Source: Anaerolineae bacterium
GTDB taxonomy: Bacteria > Chloroflexota > Anaerolineae > Anaerolineales > Villigracilaceae
Length of the DNA: 6,943 bases
NCBI GenBank assembly: GCA_003158885.1
Contig: PMLN01000241.1
Span: 1-6,943 of the forward strand
Reading direction: 5' to 3'
The notes under the pieces were generated by a model. That model worked only from the letters and a program-made list of their open reading frames with translations. It had not been told where the DNA came from and did no database searches. Position numbers and translations under genes: made by a program. Numbering within the stretch: the first letter of the stretch is position 1; each line of letters opens with the position of its first letter. This document shows positions 1 to 4,832 of this stretch, piece after piece.

Positions 1-260
1 GCAATAAAATAAGCGATAAACCTTTGTGGGTCGCGATCCAGCACATCCAGGGCCAGCCAGCAAAAGGGCAGGTCGTAATTGAAGGCAAGGTCGATCAAAA
101 GAGAGGTCTTGCCGTAACCGGCAGGTGCAGATACCATAACCAGCTTGCGGTCAAGGATTTCATAGAGCGCATTCAACAAACGCTGACGGGTGAGTAGTTC
201 CGTCCTCCGCTTGGGAACGATGATCTTGGTTTTGCTGACGAGGATTTCAGGTACGCTCAT
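1..260 (-). CDS. MalT/LuxR-type STAND ATPase regulator, N-terminal part only (cut by left window edge)
   Basis: An open frame runs from an ATG at 258-260 to the left edge of the window without a stop, giving the first 86 residues. They match the N-terminus of MalT-like signal-transduction ATPases. A short basic lead-in (ILVSKTKIIVPKRR, residues 6-19) precedes the 'RQRLLNAL' helix. A Walker A loop SAPAGYGKTS follows at residues 44-53, with K51 as the phosphate-binding lysine. Then comes the WLALD...DRDPQRFIAY stretch (69-84) typical of the family. In known relatives this NTPase region is followed by winged-helix and TPR-like sensor repeats, and often by a C-terminal LuxR HTH or a BTAD domain; none of these can be seen here, so DNA binding is inferred. 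No clear Shine-Dalgarno precedes the ATG. It lies 82 nt downstream of the phosphatase gene on the same strand, with an inverted repeat in the gap. Confidence 0.8.
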   Translation of the reverse strand, partial: MSVPEILVSKTKIIVPKRRTELLTRQRLLNALYEILDRKLVMVSAPAGYGKTSLLIDLAFNYDLPFCWLALDVLDRDPQRFIAYFI

Positions 261-282
261 AGTTTATCAATGATATGGCCTG

Positions 283-304
283 GTTATTTTACCCACTTAA
301 TAAC
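283..304. repeat. Short inverted repeat upstream of the MalT-like gene
   Basis: GTTATT (283-288) and AATAAC (299-304) form a 6-bp inverted repeat around a 10-nt AT-rich spacer, 23 to 44 nt before the regulator's start codon. On the minus strand the spacer region contains TAAAAT, a possible -10 box, but I see no good -35 partner. It could be an operator, a weak hairpin or chance in AT-rich intergenic DNA. Confidence 0.2.
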
Positions 305-342
305 AATTCAGCCCCATTTCCCAGCATATTAATTGGATGTCA

Positions 343-1125
343 TTAATCCTCAATGGCCTGCAAGCCTTCCAAGATTTTGGCATGGATACCGGGGGCAGCG
401 GCAACAATGGATTGCGGCGGAGAAAGATAATCCTTGCCGCCGTTCACATTTGTCACAATCGCGCCGGCCTCCTCCGCAATCAGCCCCCCAGCGGCGACAT
501 CCCACGGCTTGAGCGATAATTCCCAAAAGCCATCGAAGCGGCCGGCCGCCACGTAACATGCATCCAGCGCGGCAGAACCGAAGCGGCGCACACCCTGAGT
601 CAATTTCCCGAAGCGAACGAAGTTGCCAAAGTTATCGTATTGCGTATTCCAGGCATCATACGGAAAGCCCGTCACCAGCAGGCTCTTCTGCAGCTCGGTG
701 GTATTGGAGGCGTGAATCGCTCTTCCGTTAAGCTGCGCACCCTGGCCGCGTTCGGCGCTGAACATTTCATCGCGCAAAGGCTCGTACACCACGCCAAACT
801 TCATGATCCCTGCCTGGGCATAACCGATCGAAACGGAAAAGATGGGAAGATGATGGGCATAGTTGACCGTACCGTCCAACGGATCAACATACCAGATATG
901 ATCCCCCAATCCATTGATGATCCCGCTTTCTTCCGCCATGATATGACTGCCAGGCCAGCGCCTGTTAATTTCGGCCAGCAGAAAATCCTCGGAGGCATGA
1001 TCCACTTCCGTGACCAGGTCAATCACGCCCTTATAAGTCACCTGATGTTCCTTGTTATAGCCATCCTTCAGGATGGCGCCGGCCCCGCGCGCCAGCGTTT
1101 CAATTTCAATTAAGGTTGGTTCCAC
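343..1125 (-). CDS. Inositol monophosphatase family phosphatase
   Basis: This 260-residue protein has the usual length and every core motif of the Mg2+-dependent inositol monophosphatase/SuhB family. These are cytoplasmic enzymes that hydrolyse sugar- or inositol-type phosphate monoesters. Visible motifs are DLVTEVD (residues 36-42), the AEES metal glutamate (E65), motif A VDPLDGTVNY (80-89, with D81, L83, D84 and T86) and motif B PWDVAAGGLIAEEAGA (207-222, with D209). These correspond to human IMPase E70, D90, I92, D93 and D220, so the enzyme should be active. The substrate (inositol-1-phosphate, histidinol phosphate, fructose-1,6-bisphosphate or another) cannot be decided from sequence. The start is GTG at 1123-1125, chosen because GGAG lies 8 nt upstream and residues 1-10 align with the family start. 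The GTG is 3 nt after the stop of the arginase remnant, whose last codons contain the Shine-Dalgarno site, so the two were built as a translationally linked pair. Confidence 0.92.
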   Translation of the reverse strand: MEPTLIEIETLARGAGAILKDGYNKEHQVTYKGVIDLVTEVDHASEDFLLAEINRRWPGSHIMAEESGIINGLGDHIWYVDPLDGTVNYAHHLPIFSVSIGYAQAGIMKFGVVYEPLRDEMFSAERGQGAQLNGRAIHASNTTELQKSLLVTGFPYDAWNTQYDNFGNFVRFGKLTQGVRRFGSAALDACYVAAGRFDGFWELSLKPWDVAAGGLIAEEAGAIVTNVNGGKDYLSPPQSIVAAAPGIHAKILEGLQAIED

Positions 1126-1128
1126 AGA

Positions 1129-1409
1129 TCAATCTCCGTTCCAAATGCGTTGTCCAAGAGTCGAGAGAACAAATTCCACACCCAGGGCGGCGGTCTGGTT
1201 TTGAACATCAAGAATGGGATTCACTTCCACGATATCCATGCCAGCCACCTGCCGGTCTCTGCGATCATTTCACAAGCCAGGTGAGCTTCGCGCTGTGTCA
1301 GCCCGGCCGGCACCGGCGTTCCGACCCCGGGCGCATGACGCGGATCCATGTCCACACCGCGCCGGTCCGCGCCGAGATCAATGGGGATGCCGATGATATC
1401 AACTTTCAT
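1129..1409 (-). pseudogene. Arginase remnant: large internal deletion plus a frameshift
   Basis: The first 21 residues (MKVDIIGIPIDLGADRRGVDM) are a textbook arginase N-terminus. The very next codons read DPRHAPGVGTPVPAGLTQREAH, which belongs about 200 residues later in a normal ~300-aa arginase, just after the metal-binding DxD. The GGDHS, DxHxD and DxD metal ligands are therefore absent. The C-terminal reading frame is then broken near 1247-1252, where one base appears to be missing. The first frame ends at TGA 1221-1223, while the next frame continues the family ending: VAGMDIVEVNPILDVQNQTA and on to a TGA at 1129-1131. The ATG at 1407-1409 is preferred over the upstream ATG at 1437-1439 because GGAGGAG (1412-1418) sits just before it and a promoter start would fall near 1440. 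Arginase hydrolyses arginine to ornithine and urea; this product cannot. The EVNPILD ending fits arginase better than formiminoglutamase. It is either a true pseudogene or an assembly error. Confidence 0.88.
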
Positions 1410-1445
1410 TTCTCCTCCAAATATTAGTCCAGGTTTCATTGTCTA

Positions 1446-1474
1446 TTGATAAGCTTAGGCGCATATTGTATCAA
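1446..1474 (-). promoter_or_regulatory. Sigma-70-like promoter for the arginase remnant / phosphatase unit
   Basis: Read on the minus strand, TTGATA (1469-1474, 5/6 to the -35 consensus) is followed after exactly 17 nt by TATCAA (1446-1451, 4/6 to the -10 consensus). Transcription would begin near 1440. That leaves a leader of about 30 nt containing GGAGGAG before the ATG at 1409, and it would drive both the broken arginase gene and the phosphatase gene. Confidence 0.5.
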
Positions 1475-1575
1475 AAGAGCAGCAGGGTATCCCTGTCATC
1501 CCATGTTCATGAAGCAATTTTTCGTCAAGGATAATTTGTTCAGCCGGATGTGGTTCGGCAAACGATACGGGTAAG

Positions 1576-1610
1576 AAAACGGGACAAGTCCACAACTTGT
1601 CCCGTTTTTT
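1576..1610. terminator. Strong bidirectional rho-independent terminator
   Basis: A perfect 14-bp stem (AAAACGGGACAAGT at 1576-1589 against ACTTGTCCCGTTTT at 1595-1608) closes a 5-nt loop. It ends in a T-tract on the plus strand and in TTTTCTTAC on the minus strand. It lies about 20 nt past the stop of the 63-aa membrane protein gene, so it should end the DUF1304-hutI-small protein transcript and insulate it from the phosphatase promoter downstream. Confidence 0.88.
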
Positions 1611-1628
1611 CCAATTAAATCGAAACCC

Positions 1629-1820
1629 CTATAAAAGTTTTAATAGAACATGCACGACAAAATAGGCCAGCAAAAGAAACACAACGCAGCCGCAGCCGCG
1701 CGCGAACCAATGAAACAAGTGTTTGAAGACAAAGCTTAGAATGCCGAAAACGATGATCACCACCACCACGATGGCACCAAAATAAATAATCGTATTGAGA
1801 TCAATATTTGCTAAAGACAT
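1629..1820 (-). CDS. Small two-TM membrane protein, function unknown (63 aa)
   Basis: I do not recognise a family. The 63-residue product has a short polar start (MSLANIDLN), a long hydrophobic stretch at about residues 11-33 and a middle segment with positive charge and two cysteines (KHLFHWFARGCGC, 33-45). A second hydrophobic stretch runs over about 46-60 and the protein ends KLL, so it is predicted to span the membrane twice. The start at 1818-1820 is chosen because AGGAG lies 5-6 nt upstream (AGGAGCTTTTATG); a longer reading from 1913 would overlap hutI by 80 nt and lacks such a site. The gene begins 13 nt after the hutI stop and is followed by a strong terminator, so it is the last gene of that transcript. 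Whether it has anything to do with histidine degradation is unknown. Confidence 0.72.
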   Translation of the reverse strand: MSLANIDLNTIIYFGAIVVVVIIVFGILSFVFKHLFHWFARGCGCVVFLLLAYFVVHVLLKLL

Positions 1821-1833
1821 AAAAGCTCCTTTC

Positions 1834-3108
1834 TTAAGCGGTTCGATAATAACCGACATCCACAGAATAGATACGACCGCGCTTGACAACCTGCCGGACA
1901 AGATTCGTGCCAAAACGATAACCCAGATGACGGTAATCCGGCACGCTGAGGATCAGCAGGTCCGCCTGCTTGCCTTCTTCGATGGAGCCAATTATATCAG
2001 CGCGCCGGATGGCATGGGCGGAGTTGATCGTGGCGGCGGCGATGGCTTGTGCGGGGGTCAATCCCATCGTGCGGCAGGCCAGGGCAATCACAAACTGCAT
2101 CGATTCATTCCAGGCCGTGCCGGGATTGCAATCGGTTGCCAAAGCCAGGATGGCATTCGCCTCGATCAGTTTGCGGGCGGGCGTGTAGTCTTTTTCGGCC
2201 AGGCCGAAGGGAGTGCAAGGCAGGGAAACCGCCACGGTATCGGATCCGCCCAAGGCCCGGATATCCGCATCGGAAGTCTTTACCAGATGATCGGCGGAGG
2301 CCGCGCCCAATTCAACCGCCAGCGAGGCGCCGCCGAGATTATCGAATTCGTCCGCGTGGATCTTAAGCGGGAATCCCAGTTCGCGCGCCTTGGTCAGGAT
2401 TTGGCGCGACTGGGCGAGGTTGAAGGCGCGGTCTTCGCAAAAAACATCCACAAAGGGCAGGGAATGATTCGGCGCATGAGTCTGCCACCATGCATGCACC
2501 GTCGGAAGCATCGTATCGCAAACATGATCGGTGTAGCCCTGCGGATCATCCTTATATTCGGGTGCGATGGCATGCGCGCCCAGGAAGGTGATGGCAATAT
2601 CAATGCGGGATTCGTCTTCGAGGGCCAGCAAGGCTTTGAGTAAACGCAGCTCGGTCGCCGTCTGCAGGCCATAACCGCTCTTGGCTTCGACGGTGGTGGT
2701 ACCGTGCGCAAACATGCGGAACAAGCGCGGACGGGTCTGGGCCATCAACGCTTCGATGGAGGCCGTGCGCGTCTGCCGGACGGTTGAAAGGATGCCCCCG
2801 CCCGCCGCCAGGATATCGAGATACGGTTTGCCTGCCATCTTCATTTCAAATTCGTTGGCACGGTCACCCGCCCAGATGAGATGCGTATGCGGATCGACAA
2901 AGCCGGGCATGAGGACGCATCCACTGGCATCCAGCGTGGGTTCATCCTTATAGGCGGCGCGCAATTCATCCGTTGGACCCACCGCAAGAATCTTCTCATC
3001 GCGGATCAGGACTGCACCGTTCGGAATGATACCTAGAGCGCCGAGGTCATGTCCGCGCTGCGGACCGCCTTTGAGGGTAAGGAGTTGGGAGGAGGAATGA
3101 ATGAGCAT
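1834..3108 (-). CDS. hutI: Imidazolonepropionase
   Basis: HutI is a cytoplasmic metal-dependent hydrolase of the amidohydrolase superfamily. It opens the ring of 4-imidazolone-5-propionate to give N-formimino-L-glutamate, the third step of histidine breakdown. The 424-residue protein is full length and carries the family signatures. The metal motif is PGFVDPHTHLIWAGDR (68-83, with H74 and H76), followed by GGGILSTVRQTR (103-114), VEAKSGYGL with Y146 (140-148) and LGAHAIAPEYK with H179 (176-186). IHADEF (250-255, H251 and E254), SADHL with H274 and LATDCNPGTAWNESM (323-337, metal ligand D326) complete the site. H74, H76, H251 and D326 correspond to the metal ligands known from the Bacillus enzyme. 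The C-terminus runs about a dozen residues past the usual VVK-G-R ending. The ATG at 3106-3108 lies 3 nt after the DUF1304 stop and has no recognisable Shine-Dalgarno, so translation probably depends on reinitiation. No hutH, hutU or hutG is seen in the window. Confidence 0.96.
   Translation of the reverse strand: MLIHSSSQLLTLKGGPQRGHDLGALGIIPNGAVLIRDEKILAVGPTDELRAAYKDEPTLDASGCVLMPGFVDPHTHLIWAGDRANEFEMKMAGKPYLDILAAGGGILSTVRQTRTASIEALMAQTRPRLFRMFAHGTTTVEAKSGYGLQTATELRLLKALLALEDESRIDIAITFLGAHAIAPEYKDDPQGYTDHVCDTMLPTVHAWWQTHAPNHSLPFVDVFCEDRAFNLAQSRQILTKARELGFPLKIHADEFDNLGGASLAVELGAASADHLVKTSDADIRALGGSDTVAVSLPCTPFGLAEKDYTPARKLIEANAILALATDCNPGTAWNESMQFVIALACRTMGLTPAQAIAAATINSAHAIRRADIIGSIEEGKQADLLILSVPDYRHLGYRFGTNLVRQVVKRGRIYSVDVGYYRTA
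3073..3108 (-). repeat. hutI 5' end, copy 1 of a 36-bp diverged direct repeat
   Basis: The first 12 codons of intact hutI (MLIHSSSQLLTL) are repeated 481 bp upstream at 3554-3589. By eye 29 of 36 bases match. Confidence 0.75.
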
Positions 3109-3111
3109 AAG

Positions 3112-3471
3112 CTATCGACTGAGAAGAACGAATATAAGTGCGATCAGACCGGGCAAGGCCTGTATCCAGAGAATTCTTCGGCTGACCGTGAATGCGCCAA
3201 AGAACCCGGCAACGATTACGCAAAGGAGAAAGAATATTTTGACTTCATAACCGTTTGCGCCGAGGAATAAGCTCCAGATCAAGCCCGCAGCCAGAAAGCC
3301 ATTGTAAAGTCCCTGATTGGCGGCAAGGGTTCTGGAGGCCTGGGCAAATTCAGGTTTCAGGCTGAACGTCTGGCGGCCAAAGGGCTTTGTCCAGAGGAAC
3401 ATTTCCAGGGTCAAGAAACCTAGGTGAAGAAGTGCGACAAGCAGGATAAGGATAGTGGAAGCAATTATCAT
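3112..3471 (-). CDS. DUF1304 family integral membrane protein
   Basis: The 119-residue protein matches the DUF1304 family, small membrane proteins of unknown function. The signatures are LEMFLWTKPFGRQTF (22-36), PEFAQASRTLAANQGLYNGFLAAGLIW (40-66) and a C-terminal hydrophobic half. Four membrane segments are likely, at about residues 3-21, 54-71, 77-96 and 101-117. The start at 3469-3471 is preferred over the ATG five codons upstream (3484-3486). AAGGA lies about 7 nt before the inner ATG, the outer one has no such site, and the family begins close to the first membrane segment. The stop is only 3 nt before the hutI start, so the two genes are likely co-transcribed and translationally coupled. 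No biochemical role is established for the family, and the pairing with hutI may be accidental. Confidence 0.85.
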   Translation of the reverse strand: MIIASTILILLVALLHLGFLTLEMFLWTKPFGRQTFSLKPEFAQASRTLAANQGLYNGFLAAGLIWSLFLGANGYEVKIFFLLCVIVAGFFGAFTVSRRILWIQALPGLIALIFVLLSR

Positions 3472-3485
3472 GTTTTGATCCTTCA

Positions 3486-3553
3486 TTCAATAGTTTGGTC
3501 TTAATGCCCTGATATTTCAAGGGAGGGACATTTACGGATCGCGAACTATTGAA
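3486..3553. repeat. 10-bp inverted repeat between hutI relic and DUF1304 gene
   Basis: TTCAATAGTT (3486-3495) and its exact reverse complement AACTATTGAA (3544-3553) bracket 48 nt. The outer end of the right arm meets the end of the hutI relic exactly. The left arm ends 15 nt before the preferred DUF1304 start, at the outer ATG. It could be a regulatory site, the footprint of a small inserted element, or the scar of the rearrangement that left the hutI fragment. I see no target-site duplication. Confidence 0.45.
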
Positions 3554-3589
3554 GAGAGTGAGAAGTTGGGAAGCGGAATGGATCAGCAT
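3554..3589 (-). pseudogene. Relic of a second hutI start (12 codons), copy 2 of the direct repeat
   Basis: Starting at an ATG (3587-3589), twelve codons read MLIHSASQLLTL, against MLIHSSSQLLTL at the true hutI start. Of the seven base differences, five are single third-position changes that keep the amino acid (CTG/CTC, ATC/ATT, CTT/CTC, CTC/CTT, ACT/ACC); the other two change one codon from Ala to Ser. Homology stops abruptly after the twelfth codon and is not seen 5' of the ATG. It is therefore a fragment of a hutI gene, not an alternative start for the one downstream. The pattern suggests a divergent homologue rather than a simple copy that decayed in place. The relic lies in the 125-nt gap between the orphan gene and DUF1304. 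Confidence 0.7.
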
Positions 3590-3596
3590 GTTTGCT

Positions 3597-4112
3597 TTAT
3601 TCTCTATCCCAAAAGCTTTTCTTCCTGTTCTTTCGTTCCCGTAAAAGCGCGGCATAATAGGAATTTCCCATCATTTCGCTCATCGGCACTGAGCCACCAC
3701 GTGGTTTATCGTGACTTGAAATGTTGGCCACTGATTTAAAGTACGGTATGGGGTTTATTTCCTTTTCTTCTGCTAAAAAGTGAAGTTCTGCCAATTCTGT
3801 TAGAGTGTCTCTATAATCAATCCCGCTATTTTCCATTGATACAGCTACCAAGCCTCGAAGAAGCCATTCAACCTTGCCAGTCGTTCCTAGTTGATTTACA
3901 ACTCTTTTTACAACATAGTCAAACAGTGAGTTTTCAAATGGACGGTTACCGCTTATCAATGATCGTACTTCGGCGCTTTGTTCAGGTGTTGCATTAAGAT
4001 ACGTTTCATAATTTTCGTCAAGAAATTCATAAAGTTTTTCACTTAGACCGACTTGATTTTGATCAAGCTTTGCAAAATTACTTATGAGAGTCTTATAGGT
4101 TTCCACGTTCAT
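3597..4112 (-). CDS. Hypothetical protein, AT-rich orphan (171 aa)
   Basis: I do not recognise the family. The 171-residue product is soluble by appearance, with no signal peptide or membrane segment. It looks mostly helical and acidic up to about residue 125. A more distinctive segment follows, with SSHDKPRGGSVPMSEMMGNSYY at about 132-153, then a basic tail (LLRERKNRKKSFWDRE, 157-171). The PRGGS-PMSEMM block is the part most likely to be conserved. By rough hand count GC is about 39% over 3601-4080, against about 60% in a sampled row of hutI, and AT-ending codons are frequent, suggesting recent acquisition. The ATG at 4110-4112 has no Shine-Dalgarno; a perfect TATAAT lies 8 nt upstream, as expected for a leaderless message. 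It sits between a terminated methyltransferase gene and the hutI relic. An uncharacterised stand-alone gene is the safest description. Confidence 0.75.
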   Translation of the reverse strand: MNVETYKTLISNFAKLDQNQVGLSEKLYEFLDENYETYLNATPEQSAEVRSLISGNRPFENSLFDYVVKRVVNQLGTTGKVEWLLRGLVAVSMENSGIDYRDTLTELAELHFLAEEKEINPIPYFKSVANISSHDKPRGGSVPMSEMMGNSYYAALLRERKNRKKSFWDRE

Positions 4113-4120
4113 AATATGTA

Positions 4121-4126
4121 ATTATA
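4121..4126 (-). promoter_or_regulatory. -10 box of a probable leaderless promoter
   Basis: A perfect TATAAT on the minus strand lies only 8 nt upstream of the orphan gene's ATG at 4112, so transcription should start at or within a couple of bases of the start codon. There is no good -35 hexamer at 16-18 nt (the 17-nt position reads CGGCTT) and no ribosome binding site. Confidence 0.45.
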
Positions 4127-4134
4127 CAATGATT

Positions 4135-4176
4135 GAAATAAATAAGCCGCTCCTCGCTGTGGCTTATTCCTATTTC
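4135..4176 (-). terminator. Hairpin terminator of the methyltransferase gene
   Basis: AATAAGCC (4141-4148) pairs with GGCTTATT (4161-4168) around a 12-nt loop. The stem extends across a 2-nt bulge by GAAATA (4135-4140) with TATTTC (4171-4176). On the minus strand the inner stem follows the TAG stop at once and is trailed by T-rich sequence (TATTTC), fitting a rho-independent terminator of moderate strength. Confidence 0.55.
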
Positions 4177-4772
4177 GTCGCGGTTGCCCACATGTTGAGC
4201 ATGAACTCGAAATAACCGAACTTCACTTTTCTCATTTCAAAGCCGGCCTGTCCGAAATGCCAGCCGATGAGCGGAAGAGTGTACGCAAAGGCATGTTCGT
4301 GAATCTCCTCTGCGCTGACGAGGTTGACGCGCGCCATGAACTTGAGCAATCCGTCCGACCAGGCCGCGGGCGTAGTCATAATCACCAACCCTCCGGGCTT
4401 CAATACGCGATGGCTTTCCCTGAAAAGGATCGCCATGCTATCGGGATTCAAATGTTCCACCACCGCCAAAAGGCTCACCACATTGAAAAAATCATTTTCA
4501 AAGGGCAGTTTGGGTTCTCGATTCAAATTGAGCGTGAAGAACTCGATGCGATTTTGTACCGCGGTCTCCTTTGGCATCGGCAATTGATCCACGGCGAATT
4601 TTTCCTCGAATGAGGTGTGGGAAAGAAAATAAGGGAACGAGCCGCAGCCAATGTCAAGGACGCGGCCCGCTCGAAGGTCGGAAGGAATAAGGCGGTTGGC
4701 GCGCTGTGTCCGCAGGTTGGCGAGGAAGGGTTCGAGCACACCTTTCCCGCGTGTAAATTTTGTATCGGTCAT
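4170..4772 (-). CDS. Class I SAM-dependent methyltransferase (methyltransferase_11-like)
   Basis: The 200-residue protein has the Rossmann methyltransferase core. Motif I RVLDIGCGSFPYFL (37-50) binds S-adenosylmethionine, the acidic VDQ (61-63) should contact the ribose, and FFNVVSLLAVVEHL (95-108) is the post-motif/motif II strand and helix. RVLKPGG with VIMTTP (122-135) matches the usual motif III region. The substrate is not evident; the VVEHL and ESHRVLKPGG phrases are typical of small-molecule, lipid or sugar methyltransferases of the UbiE/methyltransferase_11 group. The start at 4770-4772 fits the length and spacing, but only a weak purine stretch (AGAAAG) lies upstream. A TATAAT about 30 nt before it and a hairpin right after its stop suggest a single-gene transcript. 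Its neighbours do not indicate a pathway. Confidence 0.88.
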   Translation of the reverse strand: MTDTKFTRGKGVLEPFLANLRTQRANRLIPSDLRAGRVLDIGCGSFPYFLSHTSFEEKFAVDQLPMPKETAVQNRIEFFTLNLNREPKLPFENDFFNVVSLLAVVEHLNPDSMAILFRESHRVLKPGGLVIMTTPAAWSDGLLKFMARVNLVSAEEIHEHAFAYTLPLIGWHFGQAGFEMRKVKFGYFEFMLNMWATATK

Positions 4773-4802
4773 CCATGAGTCTTTCTAAGCAGGGTTTTTC
4801 TC

Positions 4803-4808
4803 ATTATA
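4803..4808 (-). promoter_or_regulatory. Possible -10 box for the methyltransferase gene
   Basis: TATAAT on the minus strand lies 30 nt upstream of the methyltransferase ATG, placing the transcript start near 4796 and leaving a leader of about 24 nt. No convincing -35 hexamer is seen at 16-18 nt (CATAAA is the 17-nt candidate). Confidence 0.35.
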
Positions 4809-4832
4809 AAGGATTTCCGCCTGCTTTATGGC

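Noticed and set aside
640..1113. Plus-strand open frame (157 codons) opposite the phosphatase gene
   Set aside because: It mirrors conserved IMPase motifs on the other strand and shows no protein features of its own.
1129..1409. Formiminoglutamase (hutG) remnant, expected next to hutI
   Set aside because: The same superfamily would suit histidine degradation, but the RRGVDM start and EVNPILD ending are closer to arginase than to formiminoglutamase.
1410..1439. Upstream ATG at 1437-1439 as the arginase start
   Set aside because: The extra ten residues (MKPGLIFGGE) are encoded by the Shine-Dalgarno region itself and the predicted transcript starts at about the same base; the ATG at 1407-1409 begins the conserved MKVDIIGIP motif.
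1795..2643. Long plus-strand open frame (282 codons) opposite hutI
   Set aside because: It is fully antisense to a clearly conserved hutI, its translation shows no family motif, and it has no ribosome binding site; it reflects the codon bias of hutI.
3486..3553. MITE or integron attC site
   Set aside because: The arms are inverted repeats, but the flanks show no target-site duplication, and the arms do not carry the RYYYAAC/GTTRRRY core pattern of attC sites. Kept only as an inverted repeat.
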